A stretch of 64,000 nt of DNA, taken from NCBI RefSeq assembly GCF_014203595.1, contig NZ_JACHJK010000002.1, positions 743,342 to 807,341 on the forward strand, written 5' to 3'. Position 1 is the first letter of the stretch; every line of letters starts with the position of its first letter. Source of the stretch: Streptomyces echinatus. Lineage in GTDB: Bacteria > Actinomycetota > Actinomycetes > Streptomycetales > Streptomycetaceae. The notes beneath the pieces are model-generated. The model was given only the letters and a program-made list of their open reading frames with translations. It was not told where the DNA came from and did not search any database. A program made the translations under genes and the position numbers. This document shows, one piece after another, positions 16,204 to 23,584 of this stretch.

Positions 16204-16221
16204 CTCCCCCGTGCGGGGGAG
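16204..16221. promoter_or_regulatory. short palindrome in the divergent promoter region
   Basis: An 8-bp perfect dyad (CTCCCCCG and CGGGGGAG) separated by 2 bp, located midway in the 109-bp gap between the ATPase and the sensor kinase. It may be a regulator site or a leader hairpin; nothing distinguishes these. Confidence 0.3.
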
Positions 16222-16256
16222 GGTCGTTGTCGGTGCCGCCTGCGACGATGAGGGCC

Positions 16257-17411
16257 ATGGTCCGCCTTCTGCGCCCGCTGCTGCGCGGGACGACGTACAC
16301 GCGTCTGCTGCATCTGTGGGTGCCGATGCTGGTGGTCAGCGTCTGGCTCTTCGTGATGCCGTCGACCCCCTGGGTGCCCGCGCTGTTCCTCGTCCCGCTC
16401 GGTCTCCTGCCCGCGGTGCGCAGGGGCGAGGGCGTGCAGGCGCGGCAGCTGCTCACGCCCGGCGAGACGGAGCCGGGCATCTCCGAGGGCCGGTCGGCGT
16501 CCTGGCGGGACCGGCTGCGCACGGTGCTCTGGCTGGAGCTGCGGATGCTCCTCGGCGGAGCGACGGTGTTCGCCACGGTGTGGCTGCCCGTCACCGCCGT
16601 CGAACTGGCCCGGTGCGCCTGGGGAGGCGCGCCGTCCGGGGTGCCGCTGCTCGACCGGCTGCCCCCGGGCCGTGCCTGGGCCCTGCTGACACCGCTCCCG
16701 CTGCTCGCCCTGTACGGCGTGGTGGTCGGGCTCGGCGAACTGATCACCGCCGGCGCGCGCCGGCTGCTGGGGCCGAGCGCGGCCGAGCGGCTGGCCGCGC
16801 TGGAGGAGCGCACCGAGCAGCTGCTGGAACGCACCAGGATCGCGAGGGAGTTGCACGACTCCATCGGGCATGCGCTGACGGTGGCGGTGGTGCAGGCGGG
16901 CGCGGCGCGGGCGGCCGGCGATCCGGCGTTCACCGACCGGGCGCTGGACGCCATCGAGGAGACCGGCCGGGCCGCGCTGGCGGACCTGGAGCGCGTGCTG
17001 GGTGTCCTGCGGGAGGCCGAGCGGCCGGTGAGCGCGCGGCCCACGCTGGCCGACGCCGGCCGGCTGCTGGAGTCGGCCCGGGCCTCCGGCGCGAAGGTCG
17101 ACGCCGAGGTGACGGGTCCGGTCGAGGCCGTGCCGGGCCCGGTGTCCCGCGAGGGCTACCGCATCCTCCAGGAGGCGCTCACCAATGTGCTGCGGCACGC
17201 CGGGGCGGTGCCCGTGCGGGTCCGGGTCACGGTCACCGGCGGCACGCTCGCGCTGGAGGTCCGCAACCCGCTGCCGGGGGCGGCGCCGGGCCCCGGCCGG
17301 GGCAGCGGTCTGCGCGGCATACGGGAGCGGGCCGCGCTGCTCGGCGGCACCGCCAGGACCGGCCCGGACGACGGCGACTGGCAGGTGCGCGCGGAGCTGC
17401 CGGCCGGTTGA
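16257..17411 (+). CDS. sensor histidine kinase (HisKA_3 type)
   Basis: 384 residues. Four hydrophobic segments lie in the first 170 residues, then a short coiled coil, the dimerisation/phosphoacceptor helix with RIARELHDSIGHALT (His200), and an HATPase_c domain ending in GSGLRGIRERAALLGG. This is the NarL-partner kinase class common in Streptomyces. ATG 16248 is an alternative start three codons upstream. The response regulator follows after 14 bp. By position it probably senses a membrane-active compound and controls the divergent ABC exporter. Confidence 0.92.
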   Translation: MVRLLRPLLRGTTYTRLLHLWVPMLVVSVWLFVMPSTPWVPALFLVPLGLLPAVRRGEGVQARQLLTPGETEPGISEGRSASWRDRLRTVLWLELRMLLGGATVFATVWLPVTAVELARCAWGGAPSGVPLLDRLPPGRAWALLTPLPLLALYGVVVGLGELITAGARRLLGPSAAERLAALEERTEQLLERTRIARELHDSIGHALTVAVVQAGAARAAGDPAFTDRALDAIEETGRAALADLERVLGVLREAERPVSARPTLADAGRLLESARASGAKVDAEVTGPVEAVPGPVSREGYRILQEALTNVLRHAGAVPVRVRVTVTGGTLALEVRNPLPGAAPGPGRGSGLRGIRERAALLGGTARTGPDDGDWQVRAELPAG

Positions 17412-17425
17412 TCTAGGCTGGCCGG

Positions 17426-18082
17426 ATGCCGGTCACCGTACTCCTCGTCGACGACGAACCCCTGGTCCGCGCGGGTCTGCGGGCGGTGTTGGAGGCGCAG
17501 CCCGACATCACGGTGGTGGGCGAGGCGGCCGACGGCGCGGCGGTCATCCCGCTCGTCCGGCAACTGCGGCCGGACGTGGTCGCCATGGACGTGCGGATGC
17601 CCCTGATGGACGGTATCGAGGCCACGCGCGCGGTGCTGCGCACGGTGGCCGAGCCGCCGAAGATCCTCGTGGTGACCACCTTCGAGGACGACGAGTACGT
17701 GTACGAGGCGCTGCGCGCGGGCGCCGACGGGTTCCTGCTGAAGCGGGCCCGGCCGGCCGAGATCGTGCACGCGGTGCGGCTGGTCGCGGAGGGCGAGTCG
17801 CTGCTGTTCCCGGCCTCCGTACGGCGCCTCGCCGCCCGGTACGGCGACGGTGACCGGCCGGCGCGGGCCGTGCTGGAGCGGGCCCGGCTGACCGAGCGGG
17901 AGGCGGAGGTGCTGCGGCTGATGGCGCGGGGGCTGTCGAACGCGGAGATCGCCGCCGGGCTGATCGTCGGGGCGGAGACGGTGAAGTCACATGTGAGCGC
18001 CGTTCTGGCCAAGCTCGGCGCGCGGGACCGTACCCAGGCGGTGATCGCGGCCTACGAGTCGGGTTTCGTGGAGCCGCGCTGA
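17426..18082 (+). CDS. NarL/FixJ-family response regulator
   Basis: 218 residues. The receiver domain (residues 1-120) has the acidic pair DDE at 9-11, phosphoacceptor Asp55 in VVAMDVRMP, and the conserved Lys near 105. The C-terminal LuxR-type helix-turn-helix (LTEREAEVLRLMARGLSNAE) spans about 150-210. It is the cognate partner of the kinase immediately upstream. Confidence 0.95.
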   Translation: MPVTVLLVDDEPLVRAGLRAVLEAQPDITVVGEAADGAAVIPLVRQLRPDVVAMDVRMPLMDGIEATRAVLRTVAEPPKILVVTTFEDDEYVYEALRAGADGFLLKRARPAEIVHAVRLVAEGESLLFPASVRRLAARYGDGDRPARAVLERARLTEREAEVLRLMARGLSNAEIAAGLIVGAETVKSHVSAVLAKLGARDRTQAVIAAYESGFVEPR

Positions 18083-18107
18083 GCCGGGGGGCGGCCCAGG
18101 GACGGAA

Positions 18108-18123
18108 CCCGGCACTCGCCGGG
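18108..18123 (+). terminator. small hairpin after the response regulator
   Basis: A 6-bp GC stem with a 4-nt loop, 25 bp past the stop. Confidence 0.3.
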
Positions 18124-18179
18124 GTGGGCCGGGCCGAGTACGATCCGGCCAACACGCCCGCGAGCTGGGAGGACGGACG

Positions 18180-19334
18180 GTGGGCCAGCTGACCGGTGGC
18201 GATCCCTCGCTGCTGCGGAGGATCAATTCCGCGGTGGTGCTGCACGCGTTGCGTGCCACGGACTGCGCGACGCTCACCGAGATCACCCGTGTCACCGGAC
18301 TGTCCCGGCCGACCGTCGAAGGCGTCGTCGAGGGGCTCATCGAGGGTGGCCTCGTCGTGGAGGCGGCGGCCGACGAGGGCGGCACCCGCCGGCAGGGGCG
18401 GCCCGCGCGGCGGTTCCGGTTCCGGGCCGAGGCGGGGCATCTGTTGGGCCTGGAGATCGGGCCGCACCGGGTCGCCGCGCTGCTGTCCGACCTGGACGGC
18501 CGGGTGCTGGGTGCGCAGGCCAAGCAGGTCGACGAGGCGGCCCCGGCGGACGAGCGGCTCGACCGGCTGCGCGGCGCGGTGGCCGAGCTGCTGCGCCGGG
18601 CCGGGGTCGCGCGCAGCTCGTTGCGGGCGGTGGGCGTGGGCACGCCGGGCATCGTGGAGGTGGACGGCACGGTCCGGCTGAGCACGGCCCTGCCGGAGTG
18701 GACGGGCCTGCGGCTGGGTGAGCGGCTCAGCCGTTCCTTCAGGTGTCCGGTGCTGGTGGAGAACGACGCGAACGCGGCGGCGGTGGCCGAGCACTGGAAG
18801 GGTGCGGCGGCCGGGACGGACGACGTGGTGTTCGTGCTGGCCGGGCTGAGTCCGGGGGCCGGTTCACTGATCGGCGGGCGGCTGCACCGGGGCTTCGGCG
18901 GGGCGGCCGGGGAGATCGGCGCGCTGCATCTGCTGGGCCGGGGGGCGACTCCGGAGGCGCTGCTGTCGACCACCGACGAGCCGCTGCATCCGCTGGACGA
19001 GCAGGCGGTGGCGGAGGTGTTCGCGCTGGCGCGGAAGGGGGACCAGCGGGCGCTGGCCGCCGTCGAGCGGTTCATCCAGCGGCTCGTGCACGACGTGGCC
19101 GCGCTGGTGCTGGCGCTCGATCCGGAGCTGGTCGTGGTCGGGGGCTGGGCGGCCGGACTGGACGGTGTGCTGGAGCCGTTGCGCCGCGAACTGGCGCGTT
19201 ACTGTCTGCGGCCGCCGAAGGTGACGCTGTCCCTGCTGGGGGAGGCGGCCGTGGCCACGGGGGCGCTGCGCTTGGCCTTGGACCATGTCGAGGAGCAGTT
19301 GTTCGCGGTCGACGGCACGGTGACGCGGCGCTGA
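18180..19334 (+). CDS. ROK-family transcriptional regulator
   Basis: 384 residues from GTG 18180 with GGGAGGACGG upstream as Shine-Dalgarno sequence. Residues about 12-75 form a MarR-like winged helix (TLTEITRVTGLSRPTVEGVV). The rest is a ROK sugar-kinase-like fold (VGVGTPGIVEVDG, then VLVENDANAAAVAEHWKG). The usual zinc-binding ROK consensus with its three cysteines (CxCGxxGCLE) is absent: the matching stretch reads GAAGEIGALHLLGRGATPEA. It is therefore a divergent ROK regulator, possibly not sugar responsive. Confidence 0.9.
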   Translation: MGQLTGGDPSLLRRINSAVVLHALRATDCATLTEITRVTGLSRPTVEGVVEGLIEGGLVVEAAADEGGTRRQGRPARRFRFRAEAGHLLGLEIGPHRVAALLSDLDGRVLGAQAKQVDEAAPADERLDRLRGAVAELLRRAGVARSSLRAVGVGTPGIVEVDGTVRLSTALPEWTGLRLGERLSRSFRCPVLVENDANAAAVAEHWKGAAAGTDDVVFVLAGLSPGAGSLIGGRLHRGFGGAAGEIGALHLLGRGATPEALLSTTDEPLHPLDEQAVAEVFALARKGDQRALAAVERFIQRLVHDVAALVLALDPELVVVGGWAAGLDGVLEPLRRELARYCLRPPKVTLSLLGEAAVATGALRLALDHVEEQLFAVDGTVTRR

Positions 19335-19349
19335 GCGTTGCGGGGTGGT

Positions 19350-19393
19350 CGGTGCCGGGTGCGATTGTTGGTGCCGGGTGCGATTGTCGTGCC
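19350..19393. repeat. 21-bp short tandem repeat
   Basis: GGTGCCGGGTGCGATTGT occurs at 19350 and again 21 bp later, with a degenerate third copy, just before the 105-bp repeat array. Confidence 0.6.
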
Positions 19394-19790
19394 TGGTGCG
19401 GTTGTTGAGGCGGGTGCGGCTGGGTTGTGGCTGGTCGGGCAGTTCCCCGCGCCCCTGGGGGGTTAGCCCCGAGGTTGGTTGTGAAGGGGGGCCTTGCCGG
19501 GGGCGGTTGTTGGGGCGGTGCGGGTCGGCGGTGGCTGGTCGCGCAGTTCCCCGCGCCCCTGGGGAGTTGGCCCCGAGGTTGGTTGTGAAGGGGGGCCTTG
19601 CCGGGGGCGGTTGTTGGGGCGGTGCGGGTCGCTTTGTGGCTGGTCGCGCAGTTCCCCGCGCCCCTGGGGGGTTAGCCCCGAGGTTGGTTGTGAAGGGGGG
19701 CCTTGCCGGGGGCGGTTGTTGGGGCGGTGCGGGTCGCTTTGTGGCTGGGCGCGCAGTTCCCCGCGCCCCTGGGGGCCCCGAGGTTGGCTT
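19394..19790. repeat. 105-bp tandem repeat array, about four copies
   Basis: The block containing GCAGTTCCCCGCGCCCCTGG recurs with its start at 19440, 19544, 19649 and 19754, i.e. a period of 104-105 bp. Copies two and three are almost identical across the full unit. The array fills the roughly 500-bp gap between the ROK and GntR genes, which otherwise holds no gene. The core is a motif dispersed in many Streptomyces intergenic regions. Because 105 is a multiple of 3 the array stays open in several frames and mimics a repetitive protein, but the composition does not look coding. Confidence 0.9.
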
Positions 19791-19837
19791 GAGGGGTGGG
19801 GGGGGGTGCCCCGGAGGGGGGTCCGGGGCAGCCGTGG

Positions 19838-20599
19838 TCAGGAGGCCTGGCGTTCCGGGTCGTGGTGTATTTCCACGCCCGCCGAGTCGCCGAAGGTCAG
19901 CCGGCAGGTGTCGGCGCGGTAGGTCGCCACCGAGAGCGCCGCGGTGCGGCCCTGGGCGAAGAAGCGGGTGGTGACGACCAGGACGGGCGAGCCGGGCAGC
20001 CGGTCGAGTTCCCTGGCGTCCTCGGCGCGCGCGGAGCCCAGCTCGACCGCGCGGTCCTCCCCCTCCAGCGACAGGTGCTGCAGTTCCCGCAGGATCGCAC
20101 GCGCGCGTGCCGCGCCGGACGGGGCGTCGATCGCGGTCAGGCCCGGCACCGAGGCCGCCGGGATGTAGAGCAGTTCGGTCGCGACCTGCTGGCCGTGGGA
20201 CATGCGGGAGCGTCGGACGGTGTGGACGAGGTCGTCCGCGCCGGTCTCCAGGGCCGCGGCGACGGCGGCGGGCGGCGTCGCCTGGACACCGTCGACGGGC
20301 TGCCAGGCGTCACCGGCGGCCCCGGGCCAGGCGTGCTGTTCCGTGCCGACGGCCACACCCACGCGCGGGGGCGCGACGGTCGTGCCGACCCCGCGGCGGC
20401 GCTGCAGCCGTCCCTCCAGCTCCAGTTGTTCGAGAGCCTGACGGAGCGTGGCGCGGGCCACGCCGAAGCGGGCGGCGAGCTCACGTTCGTTGGGCAGGAT
20501 CTCACCGACCGAGAACTCGGAGTCCAGTGCCTCGCTCAGCACGGTCTTGAGATGCCAGTACTTCGGTTCCGGTACCGATTCCAGCTGCGTGGTCCCCAC
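19838..20599 (-). CDS. GntR-family regulator, HutC-like with UTRA domain
   Basis: 253 residues from GTG 20599, chosen because GGAGG lies 5 bp upstream; an open frame to 20665 would add 22 non-conserved residues. Residues about 20-80 are the GntR winged helix (ILPNERELAARFGVARATLR, then LEGRLQRRRGVGT). The remainder is a UTRA ligand-binding domain (SHGQQVATELLYIP, LPGSPVLVVTTRFFA). Regulators of this class bind small effectors such as sugar phosphates. It is transcribed towards the repeat array and may control itself through the promoter region upstream. Confidence 0.88.
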   Translation of the reverse strand: MGTTQLESVPEPKYWHLKTVLSEALDSEFSVGEILPNERELAARFGVARATLRQALEQLELEGRLQRRRGVGTTVAPPRVGVAVGTEQHAWPGAAGDAWQPVDGVQATPPAAVAAALETGADDLVHTVRRSRMSHGQQVATELLYIPAASVPGLTAIDAPSGAARARAILRELQHLSLEGEDRAVELGSARAEDARELDRLPGSPVLVVTTRFFAQGRTAALSVATYRADTCRLTFGDSAGVEIHHDPERQAS

Positions 20600-20674
20600 C
20601 CTGTCCTCCGCAAGAGCCGTGGTCCGGCGGTTTTTAGCGCCCTTGTTTATTAAAGGTTGTTGCACTTCTCTGCG

Positions 20675-20703
20675 ACCATAGGGCGGCCGTCACCCTTGGT
20701 CAA
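20675..20703 (-). promoter_or_regulatory. sigma-70-type promoter for the GntR gene
   Basis: On the minus strand TTGACC (20703-20698), a 17-bp spacer and TATGGT (20680-20675) give a good vegetative promoter. The predicted leader of about 70 nt passes through an AT-rich stretch (20643-20660) before the GGAGG and GTG start. Confidence 0.5.
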
Positions 20704-20799
20704 GACCAATCCTCGGTCCCGTGGCGGACGCACGGGCGACGGGCAGCGGAGCGTTCACGAGGCGTTCGCGCGCGACGGTGTGTGTGACATCGCGGCAAA

Positions 20800-20821
20800 G
20801 CCCCCGTCGTACGACGGGGGC
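20800..20821 (-). terminator. strong terminator of the sigma factor gene
   Basis: A 22-bp perfect palindrome. Read on the minus strand it is followed by TTTGCC, and it sits 43 bp after the sigJ-like stop codon. Confidence 0.65.
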
Positions 20822-20835
20822 CCGCGGCGGATGAT

Positions 20836-20880
20836 CCGGCTCAGAGACCGGCGAGGTTCCGGCTCAGAGACCGGCGAGGT
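20836..20880. repeat. 22-bp direct duplication at the 3' end of the sigma factor gene
   Basis: The same 22 bp occupies 20836-20857 and 20859-20880. The second copy holds the last codons and stop (20864) of the sigma factor gene and the first lies just past it, so the end of the gene was duplicated in tandem. Confidence 0.85.
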
Positions 20881-21751
20881 ACCGGAGCTTGTCCGGGTTG
20901 CGCAGGACGTACACGGCCGTGACGCGGTCGTCGGCGATGTCCAGCTGGAACAGGCTGTCGGGCTTGCCACCGGACAGGAGCAGCACGGCCGGCCCGCCGT
21001 TGACCTCCAGGACGCTCAGGGACAGGTCGGCCGGGACCGAGCGGGCGGCGGCGCCGACGAGGAAGCGGCCGACCTTGTCGGCGGTGTGCAGCGTGCGCAC
21101 CGGCGCCTTGGCCTTGCCGCCGCTGTCGCCGACCAGGCGGACGTCCAGGGCGAGCATGGACATCAGTCCCTCCAGGTCGCCCTCGGCCACGGCGGCGAGC
21201 AGACGTTCGGTCAGGTCCCGGCGCCGGGCGGGATCCACCTCGTACCGGGGCCGCCCTTCCGCCACGTGTCGGCGGGCCCGCCCGGCGAGCTGCCGTACCG
21301 CCGGCTCGCCCCGGTCGAGCAGCGCGGCGATCTCGGCGTACGGGTAGCCGAAGGCCTCCCTGAGCACGAAGACCGCCCGCTCCAGCGGGGAGAGGGACTC
21401 AAGGACGACCAGGACGGCCACGGAGACCGTGTCGGCGAGCACGGCCCGCTCCTCGGTGTCCGGCGCGGTGTCGGCGAACTCGGTGAGGTACGGCTCCGGC
21501 AGCCACGGCCCGACGTACGTCTCGCCGCGCGCCTGCACCTGGCGCAGCCGGTCGATGGCCAGCCGGGTGGTGATGCGCACCAGGTAGGCGCGCGGTTCGC
21601 GGACCTCCGCGCGGTCGGCCTGGTACCAGCGCAGCCAGGCGTCCTGGACCACGTCCTCGGCGTCGGCGACCCGGCCGAGCATGCGGTACGCGACCCCCAT
21701 GAGCAGGGGACGGTGTTCTTCGAAGACGTCGGTGGCGGAGTCGGCGATCAC
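20864..21751 (-). CDS. sigJ: ECF sigma factor, SigJ/ECF41 type with SnoaL-like domain
   Basis: 295 residues from GTG 21751. Sigma region 2 (FEEHRPLLMGVAYRMLG, then AEDVVQDAWLRWYQ) and region 4 (LSPLERAVFVLREAFGY, then EIAALLDRGEPAVRQ) fill residues 1-170. The C-terminal about 120 residues are a SnoaL-like fold carrying GDSGGKAKAP, the counterpart of the DGGGK loop that tunes ECF41 sigma factor activity. These sigma factors have no separate anti-sigma factor and usually act on a divergent or adjacent oxidoreductase, epimerase or decarboxylase gene, which fits the gene at 21873. The symbol is by family resemblance. Confidence 0.85.
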   Translation of the reverse strand: MIADSATDVFEEHRPLLMGVAYRMLGRVADAEDVVQDAWLRWYQADRAEVREPRAYLVRITTRLAIDRLRQVQARGETYVGPWLPEPYLTEFADTAPDTEERAVLADTVSVAVLVVLESLSPLERAVFVLREAFGYPYAEIAALLDRGEPAVRQLAGRARRHVAEGRPRYEVDPARRRDLTERLLAAVAEGDLEGLMSMLALDVRLVGDSGGKAKAPVRTLHTADKVGRFLVGAAARSVPADLSLSVLEVNGGPAVLLLSGGKPDSLFQLDIADDRVTAVYVLRNPDKLRYLAGL

Positions 21752-21872
21752 GGGTCCATCCCATCCGACACGCCTGCCGGTGTCCACTGGGAATGCCGGG
21801 TCCCGGGTGCGGTCCGGATCACAATGACCGCGGACCGCCGGCGGGCGGCGGCCGGCGACGTCGAGGTGGGCG

Positions 21873-22526
21873 ATGCGGTACGCAGTGCTGGGCACGGGCG
21901 AGGTGGGCCGCACCCTGGCCGGCCGGCTGCTGGAGCTGGGGCACGAGGTGACCCTCGGGTCCCGCACCCGGGACAATCCGGTGGCGGTGGAGTGGGCCAC
22001 GGCGGAGGCGGGCCGGGCCCACGCGGGGACGTTCGCGGAGGCGGCAGCGGCGGGCGAGGTGGTCGTCAACGCGGTGGGCGGACGGGTGGCGCTCGACGCG
22101 CTGGAGGCGGCGGGCGCGGAGCACCTGGCGGGCAAGGTTCTGGTGGACGTGTCGAATCCGCTGGCTTTCGAGGACGGTGCGCCGCTGCTGGACCCGGTCG
22201 GGTCGGACAGCGTGGGCGAGCGGATCCAGCGGGCGTTCCCGGGCGCGCGCGTGGTGAAGACGCTGAACACCGTCAACTGCCGGGTGATGGTGGATCCGGG
22301 GCGGGTGCCCGGCGAGCACCAGGTGTTCGTGTGCGGGGCGGACGCCAGGGCCAAGGAGCAGGTGACGGCGCTGCTCGGGGAGTTCGGCTGGCCCGCCGGA
22401 CGGGTGCTGGACCTGGGCGGCATCCGGGCGGCGCGGGCGATGGAGATGTATCTGCCGCTCTGGCTCACCCTGTTCGAGCGCTTCGGGGACGCGGACTTCA
22501 ACATCGAGGTGCGCCGGTCGGATTGA
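21873..22526 (+). CDS. NADP/F420-type dehydrogenase (F420:NADP oxidoreductase-like)
   Basis: 217 residues forming one Rossmann domain. The N terminus is MRYAVLGTGEVGRTLA, a GxGxxG nucleotide site, followed by TLGSRTRDNP, the NADP-binding strand pattern of F420-dependent NADP reductases. Later motifs are VVNAVGG, VLVDVSNPL and VVKTLNTV. It diverges from the sigJ-like gene across 121 bp and is its likely target. I did not find the canonical ECF41 promoter (TGTCACA and CGTC) in the gap by eye. Substrate unknown. Confidence 0.82.
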   Translation: MRYAVLGTGEVGRTLAGRLLELGHEVTLGSRTRDNPVAVEWATAEAGRAHAGTFAEAAAAGEVVVNAVGGRVALDALEAAGAEHLAGKVLVDVSNPLAFEDGAPLLDPVGSDSVGERIQRAFPGARVVKTLNTVNCRVMVDPGRVPGEHQVFVCGADARAKEQVTALLGEFGWPAGRVLDLGGIRAARAMEMYLPLWLTLFERFGDADFNIEVRRSD

Positions 22527-22552
22527 GTGCCGTGCGGGGGCGGCGCCGGGGG

Positions 22553-22566
22553 CTACCGGTCGGTAG
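22553..22566 (+). promoter_or_regulatory. CTACCG-GT-CGGTAG dyad, candidate operator
   Basis: A 14-bp perfect inverted repeat at 22553-22566 runs directly into TAGTAAT, a possible -10 element, about 55 bp before the hydrolase ATG. The shape is that of a TetR-family operator overlapping a promoter. No tetR gene is adjacent. Confidence 0.4.
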
Positions 22567-22622
22567 TAATTGCTGACAAGCTGTCTACGGCGTCCGTCAG
22601 CAGCCCAGCCGAGGAGCACTCC

Positions 22623-23453
22623 ATGTCCGCCACCGTCTCCTTCAAGGTCCCCACCCCGCACGGCACGAGCGACGTGAGTGTGTCGTACACGCGCGTGGGC
22701 CGCGGCGAACCGCTGGTCCTGCTGCACGGCATCGGCCACCATCTGCAGGCCTGGGACCCGGTCGTGGACATCGTGGCCACCGAGCGCGAGGTGATAGCCG
22801 TCGACCTGCCGGGCTTCGGCGCGTCCCCGGGGCTCCCGGACGGCCTGGCGTACGACCTGCCCACCACGAACTCCGTGCTGGGCGCCCTGTTCGAGGCGCT
22901 GGAGCTGGACCGCCCGCACGTCGTCGGCAACTCGCTGGGCGGCCTGCTCGCGCTGGAGCTGGGCCGGGAGAAGCTCGCACGGTCCGTCACCGCCTTCTCC
23001 CCCGCCGGCTTCTGGACGGAGGCCGAGCGGCAGTACGCCTTCACGGTGCTGCGCGCGATGCGGGGCATCGCCCGGCGGTTGCCGGAGCCGCTGGTGCGGC
23101 AGCTGTCCCGCACGGCGGCCGGCCGTACCGCGCTGACCAGCACCATCTACGCCCGCCCCGGGCGCCGTTCACCGGATGCCGTGGTCGCCGAGACGCTCGC
23201 GCTCGTCGCGGCCGCCGGCTTCGAGGCGACCCTGCGGGCGGGCGGCACCGTCCGGTTCACCGACGAACTGCCGGGGCTGCCGGTCACGGTGGCCTGGGGC
23301 AGCCGGGACCGGCTCCTCCTGCGCCGCCAGGGTGTCCGCGCCAAGCAGCTCATCCCGCACGCCCGGCTGATCCGGCTGCCCGGCTGCGGCCATGTCCCGA
23401 TGAACGACGACCCGGCGCTGGTCGCCCGGGTCATCCTGGACGGCACCAGCTGA
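22623..23453 (+). CDS. alpha/beta-fold hydrolase
   Basis: 276 residues from ATG 22623 with GAGGAG upstream. The oxyanion motif VLLHGIGHH, the nucleophile elbow VVGNSLGGLL with its serine near residue 104, and the catalytic His in LPGCGHVPMNDDP are present. It lacks a signal peptide. Substrate unknown; an ester or lipid is usual for the family. Confidence 0.88.
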   Translation: MSATVSFKVPTPHGTSDVSVSYTRVGRGEPLVLLHGIGHHLQAWDPVVDIVATEREVIAVDLPGFGASPGLPDGLAYDLPTTNSVLGALFEALELDRPHVVGNSLGGLLALELGREKLARSVTAFSPAGFWTEAERQYAFTVLRAMRGIARRLPEPLVRQLSRTAAGRTALTSTIYARPGRRSPDAVVAETLALVAAAGFEATLRAGGTVRFTDELPGLPVTVAWGSRDRLLLRRQGVRAKQLIPHARLIRLPGCGHVPMNDDPALVARVILDGTS

Positions 23454-23584
23454 GGAGCCGGTCCGGCGGGCCGGCCGGAGCGCCGCATCGGGCGGTTGTT
23501 CACTTGCGGTTCGCGTGCGTGCCGCTGGGGCCCAGTAGGTGTGGCTCCGCACACCGGCCGGATCCCGTCCCTGGAGGCGCAGTC

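Noticed and set aside
19394..19790. Possible CRISPR array
   Set aside because: The units are contiguous 105-bp repeats without unique spacers, and no cas gene is present.
19345..19974. A 209-residue ORF with a 35-residue repeat over the 105-bp array
   Set aside because: It exists only because the repeat period is a multiple of 3. Composition is Gly/Arg/Cys/Trp-biased, there is no Shine-Dalgarno sequence, and it runs into the 3' end of the GntR gene on the other strand.
20773..20806. TGTGACA and CGTC 15 bp apart, resembling an ECF41 promoter on the plus strand
   Set aside because: It lies downstream of the sigma factor gene and points antisense into it, overlapping the terminator; no gene would be served, so it is probably coincidence.
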